Assembly: GCF_005222915.1 (NCBI RefSeq)
Contig: NZ_STFX01000021.1
Span: forward strand, 114,998 to 178,997
Length of the DNA: 64,000 nucleotides
Direction of reading: 5' to 3'
Source: Rhizobium sp. FKL33
Lineage (GTDB): Bacteria > Pseudomonadota > Alphaproteobacteria > Rhizobiales > Rhizobiaceae
The notes beneath the pieces are model-generated. The model searched no databases, was not told the origin of the DNA, and saw nothing but the letters and a program-made list of their open reading frames with translations. Shown piece after piece: positions 38,327-50,665 of the stretch (position 1 is its first letter; the number at the start of each line of letters is the position of its first letter). The translations under genes were made by a program, and so were the position numbers.

Positions 38327-39058
38327 ATGCCCGTGACCCCTCTCTTCCGCGACGATTTCTATCTTTCGACGGCGGAGGGAGTGGTCACCGCAGTGCATGA
38401 CGACGGGTCGATCGAACTCGACCAGACCTGTTTCTACGCCACGTCGGGCGGCCAGCCCGGCGACACCGGCTTCCTCGAACGCGCCGACGGCAGCCGCATC
38501 GAACTCGGCGTCACAGTCAACGGCGCCGACAAGAGCATCATCCTGCACAAGCCGCTCGACGGCCAGCCACGCCCGGAGATCGGCGAAAAGCTCGTCCTCC
38601 ATGTCGACTGGGCGCGCCGCTACAAGCTGATGCGCATGCACACCGCCTGCCACATCCTCTCTGTCGTCTGCCAATATCCCATCACCGGCGCCGCCGTCGG
38701 CGAAGACGAGAGCCGCGTCGATTTCGACATGAGCGAGACGATCGACAAGGACGACGTGACGGCGAAGATGATGGAGATCGTCGCCGCCAATCATCCCATC
38801 TACCTGCAATGGATCACGGATGAGGAGCTGGCGGCCAATCCCGGCATCGTCAAATCCAAGAATGTCCGGCCGCCCATCGGGCTCGGCCGCGTCAGCCTGG
38901 TCTGCATCGGCGAAAACGCCGCGATCGACAGCCAGCCCTGCGGCGGCACGCATGTGTCGGAAACCCAGGAAGTCGGTGAGATCCACATCGCCAAGATCGA
39001 GAAAAAGGGCAAGGAAAACCGGCGCTTCCGCATCAAATTCGGCAAGCCCGAGGCCTGA
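38327..39058 (+). CDS. Alanyl-tRNA editing protein, AlaX type
   Basis: A 243-aa free-standing homologue of the AlaRS editing domain. The zinc site is intact: HTACH near residue 104 and CGGTH near 205. Such proteins hydrolyse Ser-tRNA-Ala. An N-terminal beta domain (CFYATSGGQPGDTG) is also typical. Its position between cysteine synthase and a sulfurtransferase suggests a single transcript. Confidence 0.92.
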   Translation: MPVTPLFRDDFYLSTAEGVVTAVHDDGSIELDQTCFYATSGGQPGDTGFLERADGSRIELGVTVNGADKSIILHKPLDGQPRPEIGEKLVLHVDWARRYKLMRMHTACHILSVVCQYPITGAAVGEDESRVDFDMSETIDKDDVTAKMMEIVAANHPIYLQWITDEELAANPGIVKSKNVRPPIGLGRVSLVCIGENAAIDSQPCGGTHVSETQEVGEIHIAKIEKKGKENRRFRIKFGKPEA

Positions 39059-39085
39059 GCCAATATTTCCCAAGGGAGGAAGAAG

Positions 39086-39940
39086 ATGAGCGCCGACAAG
39101 AGTCCCTTCGTGGTGACATCCGACTGGGTCGAGAAGAATCTCGGCGCGCCCGCGTTCCGCATCGTCGACGCCTCCTGGTATCTGCCGGCGCAGAATCGCA
39201 TCGGCGCCGAGGACTATGCGGCGGGCCACATTCCGGGCGCGGTGTTTTTCGATCAGGACGCCATCGCCGATCATTCGACAGGCCTGCCCCACACCGTGCC
39301 CTCGCCTGCGCAGTTCGCCGACGCCGTCGGCAAGATGGGCATATCGGTGACTGACGAAATCGTCGTCTATGATGGTCCCGGCTTTTTCTCCGCCCCACGC
39401 GTCTGGTGGCTGTTCCGGCTGATGGGCGCGGACAAGGTCTATGTGCTCGACGGCGGGCTGGATGGCTGGAAGGCCGAGGGGCGGCCGCTCGAAACCGATC
39501 TGCCGGAACCCGCGCCAGCCGTCTTCACCGTCAATTATCAGGGCCGGATGATCACCTCGCTCGAGTCCATGCGTGGCATCGTCGACGTCGGCCATCGCCA
39601 GATCGCCGACGCCCGCAGCCCGGGCCGATTCGCCGCGATTGATCCAGAACCGCGGGCGGGCCTGCGCGGCGGCCATATGCCGGGCGCCAAGAACCTGCCG
39701 GCCGGCGTCTTCGCCGAAGGCGGACGCTTCAAGAGCCTCGCTGCGCTGCGCGCCGAATTCGACAAGGCCGGCATCGATCTTGCGCGCCCGGTCACCACCA
39801 GCTGCGGCTCGGGCGTGACGGCGGCGGTTATTTCGCTGGCGCTTGCCTCGGTCGGGCATACCGATCACACGCTTTACGACGGCTCCTGGTCGGAATGGGG
39901 ATCTCTGTCCGACACGCCCGTCGTTAGTGGCAAGGATTGA
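39086..39940 (+). CDS. sseA: 3-mercaptopyruvate/thiosulfate sulfurtransferase
   Basis: A 284-aa double-rhodanese protein. The N-terminal inactive domain is followed by the active C-terminal domain with CGSGVTA (Cys240), the loop characteristic of 3-mercaptopyruvate sulfurtransferases. AGHIPGAVFFDQD and GGHMPGAKNLP are conserved rhodanese blocks. It transfers sulfane sulfur to thiols or cyanide. A gggagg site precedes the ATG. It follows the AlaX-type gene by 27 bp and is 3 bp from the acetyltransferase gene, continuing the cysK transcript. Confidence 0.92.
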   Translation: MSADKSPFVVTSDWVEKNLGAPAFRIVDASWYLPAQNRIGAEDYAAGHIPGAVFFDQDAIADHSTGLPHTVPSPAQFADAVGKMGISVTDEIVVYDGPGFFSAPRVWWLFRLMGADKVYVLDGGLDGWKAEGRPLETDLPEPAPAVFTVNYQGRMITSLESMRGIVDVGHRQIADARSPGRFAAIDPEPRAGLRGGHMPGAKNLPAGVFAEGGRFKSLAALRAEFDKAGIDLARPVTTSCGSGVTAAVISLALASVGHTDHTLYDGSWSEWGSLSDTPVVSGKD

Positions 39941-39943
39941 AAC

Positions 39944-40510
39944 ATGGCGACAGGCCCGAAAAAACCCCGCGCTCTGAAGGCGCATATCACCCGGCTCGAA
40001 ATGACAACGCCGCCGCGCCAGAGCCTGCCGCTGCCGGTCAACCTGCACACGGCGCTGATGCGCACGCCGAACATTCCCCTGCCCTTCTACCGCTTCCTCT
40101 ACAGCCAGGTCGGCCGCCGCTGGAACTGGGTCGATCGCTTGCGGATGCCGGACGACAAGCTCGCCAAGATCCTTCACGACAAGCGCACCCACATCACCGT
40201 TCTCTATGCCAACGGCGCGCCCGCCGGCTTCTACGAACTGTTCCACGAATCGGAAGATGTGGTCGAGCTCTGTCATTTCGGCCTGATCGAACACGCGCTC
40301 GGCCTCGGCGTGGGTAAATGGTTCCTGCTGCAGGCGCTCCACGCCGCCTGGGGCCTGGAGCCGAAAAAGCTCACCGTCACCACCAACAATCTCGATCATC
40401 CCCGCGCATTGCAGCTCTACCAGATGTTCGGCTTCAACCCGGTTTCGACAGCCGATGCGCTGGTGCGTCCGCTGAGCGACGAGGAATGGGCGGAGCTGGC
40501 CAAGCGGTGA
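39944..40510 (+). CDS. GNAT family N-acetyltransferase
   Basis: A 188-aa acetyltransferase. The acetyl-CoA-binding region is visible as GLIEHALGLGVGKWFLLQALHAAWG, followed by LTVTTNNLDHPRALQLYQMFGFNPV. The N-terminal part (PLPFYRFLYSQVGRRWNWVDR) is conserved in a rhizobial GNAT subgroup of unknown substrate. It lies 3 bp after the sulfurtransferase gene and is probably the last gene of the cysK run. Confidence 0.88.
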   Translation: MATGPKKPRALKAHITRLEMTTPPRQSLPLPVNLHTALMRTPNIPLPFYRFLYSQVGRRWNWVDRLRMPDDKLAKILHDKRTHITVLYANGAPAGFYELFHESEDVVELCHFGLIEHALGLGVGKWFLLQALHAAWGLEPKKLTVTTNNLDHPRALQLYQMFGFNPVSTADALVRPLSDEEWAELAKR

Positions 40511-40631
40511 CCAAACCAAAAGCTCGGTTGCCTGAGGACAGCCGAACTGCAGCGTTGCCTATCATTTGTTTTCGGGTGGCTTGTCGCCGTTCTGGCGACA
40601 AATATGCCGCGTCACCAACAAGGACGCTTTC

Positions 40632-41108
40632 ATGCATACACCTGTTCTTTTCTCAGCTATGCCCACCGAGGATGCTACTGCCATTTGGGCGGGTGGTTTG
40701 GACGGCTATGGAATGCCGCCTGAGACCATAGTCTCCACTGGCGCCGGTCACCCCTGCCGCCATTGCCTCAACAATATAGACGAAGGCGAACTTCTCCAGG
40801 TTTTCGCCTATCGGCCGTTTCGCGAGTTGCAGCCCTATGCGGAAACAGGCCCGATATTCCTGCACAAACAGCCTTGCGCCCGCTATCAGGCGACGGAAAT
40901 CCTGCCACCTGTGCTGGAGGCTAGCCGCGATTTCATTGTGCGCGGTTACGGCGCCGACGAACGGATCGTTTATGGCACGGGCGCTGTAACGCTAAAGGAA
41001 GACATCGTCGCTTACGCTGAATCCCTGTTCGCGCGCCCGGATATTGCCTATGTCCATGTGCGCTCGGCGCGCAACAATTGCTTCCAGTGCCGCATCGATC
41101 GTAAATGA
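40632..41108 (+). CDS. DUF1203 family protein
   Basis: A 158-aa protein with the DUF1203 pattern: an early CRHCL, the central LLQVFAYRPFRELQPYAETGPIFLH, and the C-terminal YVHVRSARNNCFQCRIDR. The conserved cysteines hint at redox or metal chemistry, but I know of no tested function. AAGGA 8 bp before the ATG at 40632 supports the start. It ends facing ald, with two hairpins in between. Confidence 0.85.
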   Translation: MHTPVLFSAMPTEDATAIWAGGLDGYGMPPETIVSTGAGHPCRHCLNNIDEGELLQVFAYRPFRELQPYAETGPIFLHKQPCARYQATEILPPVLEASRDFIVRGYGADERIVYGTGAVTLKEDIVAYAESLFARPDIAYVHVRSARNNCFQCRIDRK

Positions 41109-41112
41109 AATA

Positions 41113-41147
41113 TTTGGCGGTCAACCAAAACTGGTAAGGCCGCCAAA
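41113..41147. terminator. Hairpin downstream of the DUF1203 gene
   Basis: TTTGGCGG and CCGCCAAA form a perfect 8-bp stem with a 19-nt loop, 4 bp after the DUF1203 stop and just before a second, stronger hairpin. It lacks a T-run. Confidence 0.45.
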
Positions 41148-41152
41148 CGCAA

Positions 41153-41190
41153 AACGCCGGCCCGAAATCTCGGGCCGGCGTTCTGTTTCC
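41153..41190. terminator. Bidirectional terminator between the DUF1203 gene and ald
   Basis: A perfect 12-bp stem ACGCCGGCCCGA / TCGGGCCGGCGT with an AATC loop. T-rich on the plus side (TTCTGTTTCC) and TTTTGC on the minus side. Confidence 0.8.
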
Positions 41191-41209
41191 CCGCGTTTTT
41201 CTATGCGGC

Positions 41210-42325
<1,116 letters not shown>

Positions 42326-42483
42326 GTGTAGTTCCCTTATTGTCGCTTGAAGCGTGGAGCGGTTGTCGAATGCACAATATTTGACAGGATCACGCCGGAA
42401 ATGTCCTTGCAAATTGGCCCGCCGGCAATCAAATCTGTCGAAGAACATTTCGTGAAATACACCGCTATTCGAAGGAATCGCCG
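42326..42483. promoter_or_regulatory. aldR: Divergent ald / aldR control region
   Basis: 158 bp between the two divergent starts, AT-rich relative to the genes. Lrp-type regulators usually bind such shared regions. I see no single convincing palindrome. Confidence 0.4.
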
Positions 42484-42945
42484 ATGGAGAAACTCGACAG
42501 CACCGATCTTTCGATTTTGCGGGTATTGCAGCGCAATGGACGAATCTCCAACGCCGAACTCGCCGACCGCGTGGGGCTCTCGCCGTCGGCCTGCTCGCGG
42601 CGTCTCGACATCCTTGAAAAATCAGGCGTGATCAGCGGCTATTACGCCCAGGTGTCGCACAAGGCGCTGGACTACAAGATGATGGTGATCGTCCACATCT
42701 CGCTGTCGGGCCAGTTCGCCAAGACGCTGAGCGAATTCGAGGCGGCGGTGAAGCTCTGCCCGAATGTGCTGGTCTGTTATCTGATGTCGGGGGAGTACGA
42801 CTATATCCTGCGCGTCGCCTGCAAGGATCTCGAAGACTACGAGCGCGTCCACCGCGACTGGCTGTCTGCGCTGCCGCATGTGGTGAAGATCAATTCGAGC
42901 TTTGCGCTCAGGGAGATTATCGATCGGCCGAATGTGGGGATATGA
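42484..42945 (+). CDS. aldR: Lrp/AsnC family regulator, probable AldR
   Basis: A 153-aa regulator. The N-terminal helix-turn-helix ([29 protein letters not shown]) is followed by a RAM ligand-binding domain ([28 protein letters not shown]). The family senses amino acids and activates or represses nearby genes. Divergence from ald makes it the probable alanine-responsive regulator; that link is inferred from position. It is followed by the repeat element at 42963. Confidence 0.92.
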   Translation: MEKLDSTDLSILRVLQRNGRISNAELADRVGLSPSACSRRLDILEKSGVISGYYAQVSHKALDYKMMVIVHISLSGQFAKTLSEFEAAVKLCPNVLVCYLMSGEYDYILRVACKDLEDYERVHRDWLSALPHVVKINSSFALREIIDRPNVGI

Positions 42946-42962
42946 TTGGGCGTTGAGCCCGG

Positions 42963-43148
42963 GGTTACCCCCCCCTGTCCTGCCGGACATCTCCCCCTCA
43001 AGGGGGGAGATTGATCCGCGGCGATGTCCCGCGAACATCAAACGTAGAGCTTGCGGCAGGCTCAAGAATTACTCAGGGCGGAGAGCCCGCTTCCTGCCAA
43101 TCTCCCCCCTTGAGGGGGAGATGCCCGGCAGGGCAGAGGGGGGTAACC
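42963..43148. mobile_element. MITE-like element with 51-bp inverted repeats
   Basis: Copy 1 (42963-43013) and an inverted copy 2 (43098-43148) are near-identical, each starting at its outer end with GGTTACCCCCC and each containing an internal CTCCCCCTCAAGGGGG palindrome. 84 bp lie between them, and no coding frame spans the element. Similar intergenic palindromes are frequent in rhizobial genomes as I recall. It lies between aldR and the stop of the DUF934 gene. Confidence 0.75.
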
Positions 43149-43170
43149 ACACCCTCCGCCCAGTTCGAAC

Positions 43171-43665
43171 TCAGTTCGCCCGACGCCAGCTATACCCGCC
43201 TTCTTTGTCCGCCGGCCTTGCCGTCGGCTGATAGTGATTGCGGATGCCCGGCAACCGCCCTTCCGACAGCCGCTGGATCGCCGTCGCATTGGTCACCGCA
43301 AAGCTCGTGACGCCACAGCGCAGCATCAGCGGCAAGGGATCGATCAGCACGTCGCCCACCGCCCGGATCTCGCCCTCATAGCCCAGCCGGCGCAACAGCG
43401 AGGCATGGCTGAAGCCGCGACCGTCGCTATAGGCCGGGAAGGACACGGCGATCAGCGCGATTTTGTCAAAGTGGTCGGCGAGCGCCTTCACATTGTCGGC
43501 CGGCGCGACCAGCACGCCGAGGCCGGTCTCGCCGGATTCGGCTTTTTCCAGAAAGTCCGCCAGCGGCAGGATCGGCTTTTCATTCGAGCCGGCCTTGGTC
43601 TCCTCAGTCTCGATCACCCAGGGATCGTCGCTGACAAAGCCGTTTTCGTTCCAGATCTTGGTCAT
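43171..43665 (-). CDS. DUF934 family protein (sulfite reduction operon)
   Basis: A 164-aa protein. FDKIALIAVSFPAYSDGRGFSHASLLRRLGYEGEIRAVGDVLIDPLPLMLRCG is the conserved DUF934 core. These proteins are nearly always encoded after a sulfite/nitrite reductase and are presumed to help sulfate assimilation; the role is unproven. The ATG at 43665 has an AGGAGA site. It lies 10 bp downstream of cysI and is the last gene before the MITE-like element. Confidence 0.9.
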   Translation of the reverse strand: MTKIWNENGFVSDDPWVIETEETKAGSNEKPILPLADFLEKAESGETGLGVLVAPADNVKALADHFDKIALIAVSFPAYSDGRGFSHASLLRRLGYEGEIRAVGDVLIDPLPLMLRCGVTSFAVTNATAIQRLSEGRLPGIRNHYQPTARPADKEGGYSWRRAN

Positions 43666-43675
43666 AAAACTCTCC

Positions 43676-45346
<1,671 letters not shown>

Positions 45347-45382
45347 GCGTGTGTCCCTGGTTCAAAAATGCGGAAATGCCGA

Positions 45383-45661
45383 TCAGGCGGCGTAATCGAT
45401 GGTCGGACCTTCGGCCCGGATGCGTTCGCGCAGGCGAAGCGGACGAATGGCCCCATCGACTTCTTCGATGTCGATCAGGTTGACGTCGACCACGAGATTG
45501 GCCGCGAAAGCCTGCTTGCCGATGGCTTCGAGCCGGGCGGCGGTCTCCTTGTCGCGGGCGATCTCGGCGCGCTCTATGGTCAGGCTCCACTGACCGTCGA
45601 CATCATACCAGACGACGACGCCGTCGGTCAGGCGGTTGGCGGTCAAAATCTGCAAACTCAT
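45383..45661 (-). CDS. DUF2849 family protein
   Basis: A 92-aa protein. SLQILTANRLTDGVVVWYDVDGQWS and the end blocks match DUF2849, a short domain found between cysG and cysI in alphaproteobacteria. The function is unknown but surely tied to sulfite reduction. The start at 45661 follows GGAG within the end of cysG, 1 bp from its stop; a longer frame to 45724 lies inside cysG and is not used. Confidence 0.88.
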   Translation of the reverse strand: MSLQILTANRLTDGVVVWYDVDGQWSLTIERAEIARDKETAARLEAIGKQAFAANLVVDVNLIDIEEVDGAIRPLRLRERIRAEGPTIDYAA

Positions 45662-45662
45662 C

Positions 45663-47099
<1,437 letters not shown>

Positions 47100-47248
47100 C
47101 TGCCTGCCTTTCTCAAGAGCCTGCACTATCGTCGGGAAACTGGCAAAAGAAAAGCAAGATGAATCCCGCAAACACCCATCAGCCACATTCTTTTCCTCGC
47201 AATTCCAATGGACTGAGCATTTCTGTTCATGCGGTCGAGCCGAGCCGG

Positions 47249-47276
47249 TTGCAAAGCGGAAAATCAGGCCTATCCT
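47249..47276 (+). promoter_or_regulatory. Candidate promoter of the toxin-antitoxin pair
   Basis: TTGCAA, a 16-bp spacer, and TATCCT, with the start about 13 bp before the antitoxin ATG. It overlaps the inverted repeat at 47272-47289. Confidence 0.4.
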
Positions 47277-47289
47277 AAGAGGAAAGGAT
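47272..47289. promoter_or_regulatory. Candidate antitoxin operator ATCCT-N8-AGGAT
   Basis: A 5-bp inverted repeat overlapping the -10 box and the ribosome site, the usual place for autorepression by a type II antitoxin/toxin complex. Confidence 0.4.
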
Positions 47290-47295
47290 TGGGCC

Positions 47296-47493
47296 ATGGA
47301 CACACCGAACAAAGAGCCGACCGCCGAGGCGGAAGAAACCTATGACGCCTGGTTCCGCCGTAAGGTGCAGGAGGCGCTCGACATCGCCGACAGCCCTGAT
47401 GCGGTTTGGATACCGCATGAAGAGGTGGTGCGCCGCGGGGAGATCCGCCGTGAAAAGATCCTGGCGCGGATCGAAAAATCCGCTTCCCGCTGA
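47296..47493 (+). CDS. Type II antitoxin (ParD/RelB-like, stability determinant)
   Basis: A 65-aa acidic protein (TAEAEETYDAWFRRKVQEALDIADSP ... IPHEEVVRRGEIRREKILARIEK). This is the pattern of small antitoxins paired with ParE/RelE toxins, with the C-terminal part wrapping the toxin. Its TGA overlaps the toxin ATG (TGATG), indicating tight coupling. An inverted repeat overlaps its promoter. The target of the pair is not determined by sequence. Confidence 0.85.
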   Translation: MDTPNKEPTAEAEETYDAWFRRKVQEALDIADSPDAVWIPHEEVVRRGEIRREKILARIEKSASR

Positions 47494-47780
47494 TGCGCGT
47501 CATTTGGCTTGAACAGGCCGAATACGAACTTGATTCCCAAATTAATTTTATCGCCCAGCACAACCCCCAAGCGGCAGTCACGCAGGATATCCTGATCCAG
47601 CAGGCGACAGAACGGCTTTCAACCTTTCCCATGCTGGGCCGCGCAGGGCGGCTGCGCCACACCCGCGAACTCGTCGTGCCGCAGACGCCCTTCATCGCCA
47701 TCTACCGGCTGTCGCCGTCCGGCGACGAGATCCACATCCTCCGCCTTCTCCACGCAGCCCAGAAATGGCCGCCGGAATAA
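47493..47780 (+). CDS. RelE/ParE family toxin
   Basis: A 95-aa protein with the RelE/ParE fold signature: IWLEQAEYELDSQINFIAQHNPQAA, FPMLGRAGRLRHTRELVVPQTPFIAIYRL, and IHILRLLHAAQKWP. The GRxGRxxGTRELV-type block favours a ParE-like (gyrase) subgroup over ribosome-dependent RelE, but this is a guess. It overlaps the antitoxin stop by one base. Full length, no frameshift. Confidence 0.9.
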   Translation: MRVIWLEQAEYELDSQINFIAQHNPQAAVTQDILIQQATERLSTFPMLGRAGRLRHTRELVVPQTPFIAIYRLSPSGDEIHILRLLHAAQKWPPE

Positions 47781-47861
47781 TCTGTTCGTGAAGCCTTCGA
47801 GCAACTTCCCTTTTGCATCTGCGAACCGCTAAAGTTCCTGACAAACCCTCTGGAGCGCTTC

Positions 47862-48461
<600 letters not shown>

Positions 48462-48462
48462 C

Positions 48463-49296
48463 ATGACCCCGTCCAAGGATATCGCCCGCCTTCTCGAAAT
48501 CATGGCGGCGCTGCGCACCCCGGTCACCGGCTGCCCCTGGGATCTCGAACAGGATTTCGACAGCATCAAGCCCTACACGCTTGAGGAGGCCTATGAAGTC
48601 GCCGACGCCATCGAGCGCAAGGATCTCGACGATCTCCGCGACGAATTGGGCGACCTCCTGTTGCAGGTGGTGTTTCATGCCCGTATGGCCGAAGAACTCG
48701 GCGAATTCTCTTTTGGCGACGTGGTGGAGGCGATCACCTCCAAGATGATCCGCCGACACCCGCATGTCTTCGCGGTGTCCGACGCCGACGATCCCGCCAA
48801 GGTCAAGAAACAGTGGGATGAGATTAAGGCTGAGGAAAAGCGCGAAAAAGCCGCCCGTCGCGAACGCCGCGGCATCATCGAGGATTTCAAGGCCGGGCTG
48901 CTCGGCCAGGTCGACCGCGCCCAGCCGGCGCTTTCGGAAGCCGTGAAGCTGCAGAAACAGGCGGCCAAAGTCGGCTTCGACTGGTCCGACGCCGAGCCCA
49001 TTCTCGACAAGATCGAGGAGGAAATCGGCGAATTGCGCGAGGCGATCAAGGCGGGCCAACAGAACAAGATCGCCGATGAACTCGGCGATCTGATCTTCGC
49101 CGTCGTCAATATCGGCCGCCATGTCGACGCCGATCCGGAGATGGCTTTGCGCGGCACCAACACCAAATTCCGTCGCCGCTTCCGGCATATCGAAACCAGT
49201 CTGGAGCAGGCCGGCGAAAGCCTGACGGAGGCGAGTCTCGAGCGGATGGAAGACCTCTGGGTCGAGGCCAAGCGCCAGGAAAAGGCCGGGGACTGA
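48463..49296 (+). CDS. mazG: Nucleoside triphosphate pyrophosphohydrolase MazG
   Basis: A 277-aa tandem-domain MazG. Both EExxE...ExxD helices are present: EEAYEVADAIERKDLDDLRDELGDLL (first) and EEIGELREAIKAGQQNKIADELGDLIFAV (second). CPWDLEQDFDSIKPYTLEEAYE starts the first domain. It hydrolyses NTPs to NMP and pyrophosphate and cleans abnormal nucleotides. Its TGA abuts the stop of the convergent GGDEF gene with no spacer. Confidence 0.94.
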   Translation: MTPSKDIARLLEIMAALRTPVTGCPWDLEQDFDSIKPYTLEEAYEVADAIERKDLDDLRDELGDLLLQVVFHARMAEELGEFSFGDVVEAITSKMIRRHPHVFAVSDADDPAKVKKQWDEIKAEEKREKAARRERRGIIEDFKAGLLGQVDRAQPALSEAVKLQKQAAKVGFDWSDAEPILDKIEEEIGELREAIKAGQQNKIADELGDLIFAVVNIGRHVDADPEMALRGTNTKFRRRFRHIETSLEQAGESLTEASLERMEDLWVEAKRQEKAGD

Positions 49297-50553
49297 TCAG
49301 GCGGTGCGCGGCACGCCGTCGACCTGGTTGCGGCCATTGGCCTTGGCGCGATAGAGGCCCTGGTCAGCCGTGTCGATGAGCGCGCGCAAGCTTTCTCCGC
49401 CCTCGGGCGCCGATGCAACGCCGATGCTGATGGATACGGCCGCGCCGCCGGCTGACACATGCGCTTCCACGCGCCGCCTCAGCCGCTCCGCCGCCTTCAA
49501 TGCCGCGTCTTGACCGATCCCCGGCATCAGGATCAGGAATTCCTCCCCGCCGAACCGGAAAAGCAGATCGACGTCGTTTCTCAACCCCGTTTTCAGGGCG
49601 TCGGCGATCGCCTTCAGCACCGCATCGCCCTGAAGATGACCGAAGCGGTCGTTGATCTGCTTGAAATGATCGACATCGGCGATCAGCAGCGACAGCGCCG
49701 AGGACGTGTCCAGATGGCGCTGGATCAGTCCGGGGCCGATTTCTTCCAGCCGCCCGCGATTCTTGACGCCTGTCAGCGTATCCACGCCGCTCCGCGCCAG
49801 CAGCGCGTCATAGCGCTCGCGATAGGTGAGATCTGCGAAGACATCGGCGGGAAACCGTCGCGCGGTGGCGGCGCCGCTTGCGAACCAACGAAAATAGACC
49901 GCCGCCAGAACCGCGTAGACGCAGGCGAAGAACACCTTTCCGCCCATGCTTGCCCAGAAGACGGAGAGCGGCGCGTCATAGAGAAATTTAAGCGCGGCAT
50001 AAAATCCGCATTGATCGAAAGCGAGCGCGAGCACGCTGGCGGCCCATAGCCGCGGGGCGGGCGAACGCCCCATCCAGCGGCCGAGCGATTCATAGAGCAG
50101 AATGACGCCGACCGCCTCGACATAGAGCAGCGCCGTGCCCCACACCATCAACACGCCCATCTGGTCGAGAAAATCGTTGTCCGGCATCTCGCCCGGCGTC
50201 AGCCCCAGCGCAGGATGCAGCCTCAGCAGGAAAGCGAACATCAGGCAGATCGCATTGCCGCCGAGCAAACCGTAAATCAGCTGGCGAACGGTCGCAGCGT
50301 CCTCGCGGATATAGATCATCAGGATCATCACCAGCTTGCCGCTGTAGAACACGATCGAGCCGGGCGACGCCATTCCGAACGGCGTCATCACGTAATACCG
50401 CGCCGCCAGATAGGTCTCGAGAAAATGCATGACCCCGAGCACCGTCATCATGACCCCGATGCCCAATCGCGCCCGCCAGTGAAGAAGGCAAACGAGAAGC
50501 CCGAAATAAAGACAGGCTTCGAAGATCAGAAGGAGCAGATTCAGGACGTCCAT
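49297..50553 (-). CDS. Membrane-bound diguanylate cyclase (GGDEF protein)
   Basis: A 418-aa protein. Seven or so N-terminal hydrophobic helices (residues about 1-225) form an unnamed sensor region. A GGDEF domain follows (DTLTGVKNR, DVDHFKQINDRFGH, FGGEEF). The active motif GGEEF is intact, so c-di-GMP synthesis is likely. The inhibitory RxxD site five residues upstream reads NDVD, so product feedback is probably lost. No EAL or receiver domain. The start at 50553 has only a weak ribosome site. Confidence 0.88.
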   Translation of the reverse strand: MDVLNLLLLIFEACLYFGLLVCLLHWRARLGIGVMMTVLGVMHFLETYLAARYYVMTPFGMASPGSIVFYSGKLVMILMIYIREDAATVRQLIYGLLGGNAICLMFAFLLRLHPALGLTPGEMPDNDFLDQMGVLMVWGTALLYVEAVGVILLYESLGRWMGRSPAPRLWAASVLALAFDQCGFYAALKFLYDAPLSVFWASMGGKVFFACVYAVLAAVYFRWFASGAATARRFPADVFADLTYRERYDALLARSGVDTLTGVKNRGRLEEIGPGLIQRHLDTSSALSLLIADVDHFKQINDRFGHLQGDAVLKAIADALKTGLRNDVDLLFRFGGEEFLILMPGIGQDAALKAAERLRRRVEAHVSAGGAAVSISIGVASAPEGGESLRALIDTADQGLYRAKANGRNQVDGVPRTA

Positions 50554-50665
50554 GAAAATGGCCTAACGAATTGGAACAAGTTTCGCCGCAGCGATCCAAA
50601 AGAATCAGTCAATAGGCCGTAGTATCAACGCGATGAATAATAATTTGAATATAAAAACAAAAAAA

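Noticed and set aside
38273..40519. 748-aa open frame on the minus strand
   Set aside because: Antisense to the AlaX-type, sulfurtransferase and acetyltransferase genes, all of which are well supported.
42946..43170. CRISPR-like repeat pair
   Set aside because: Only two copies, in inverted orientation and G/C homopolymer-rich, with no array or cas gene.
47100..47295. Cys or siroheme-related riboswitch upstream of cysG
   Set aside because: No conserved structured leader recognised; the region is short and accommodates two divergent promoters.
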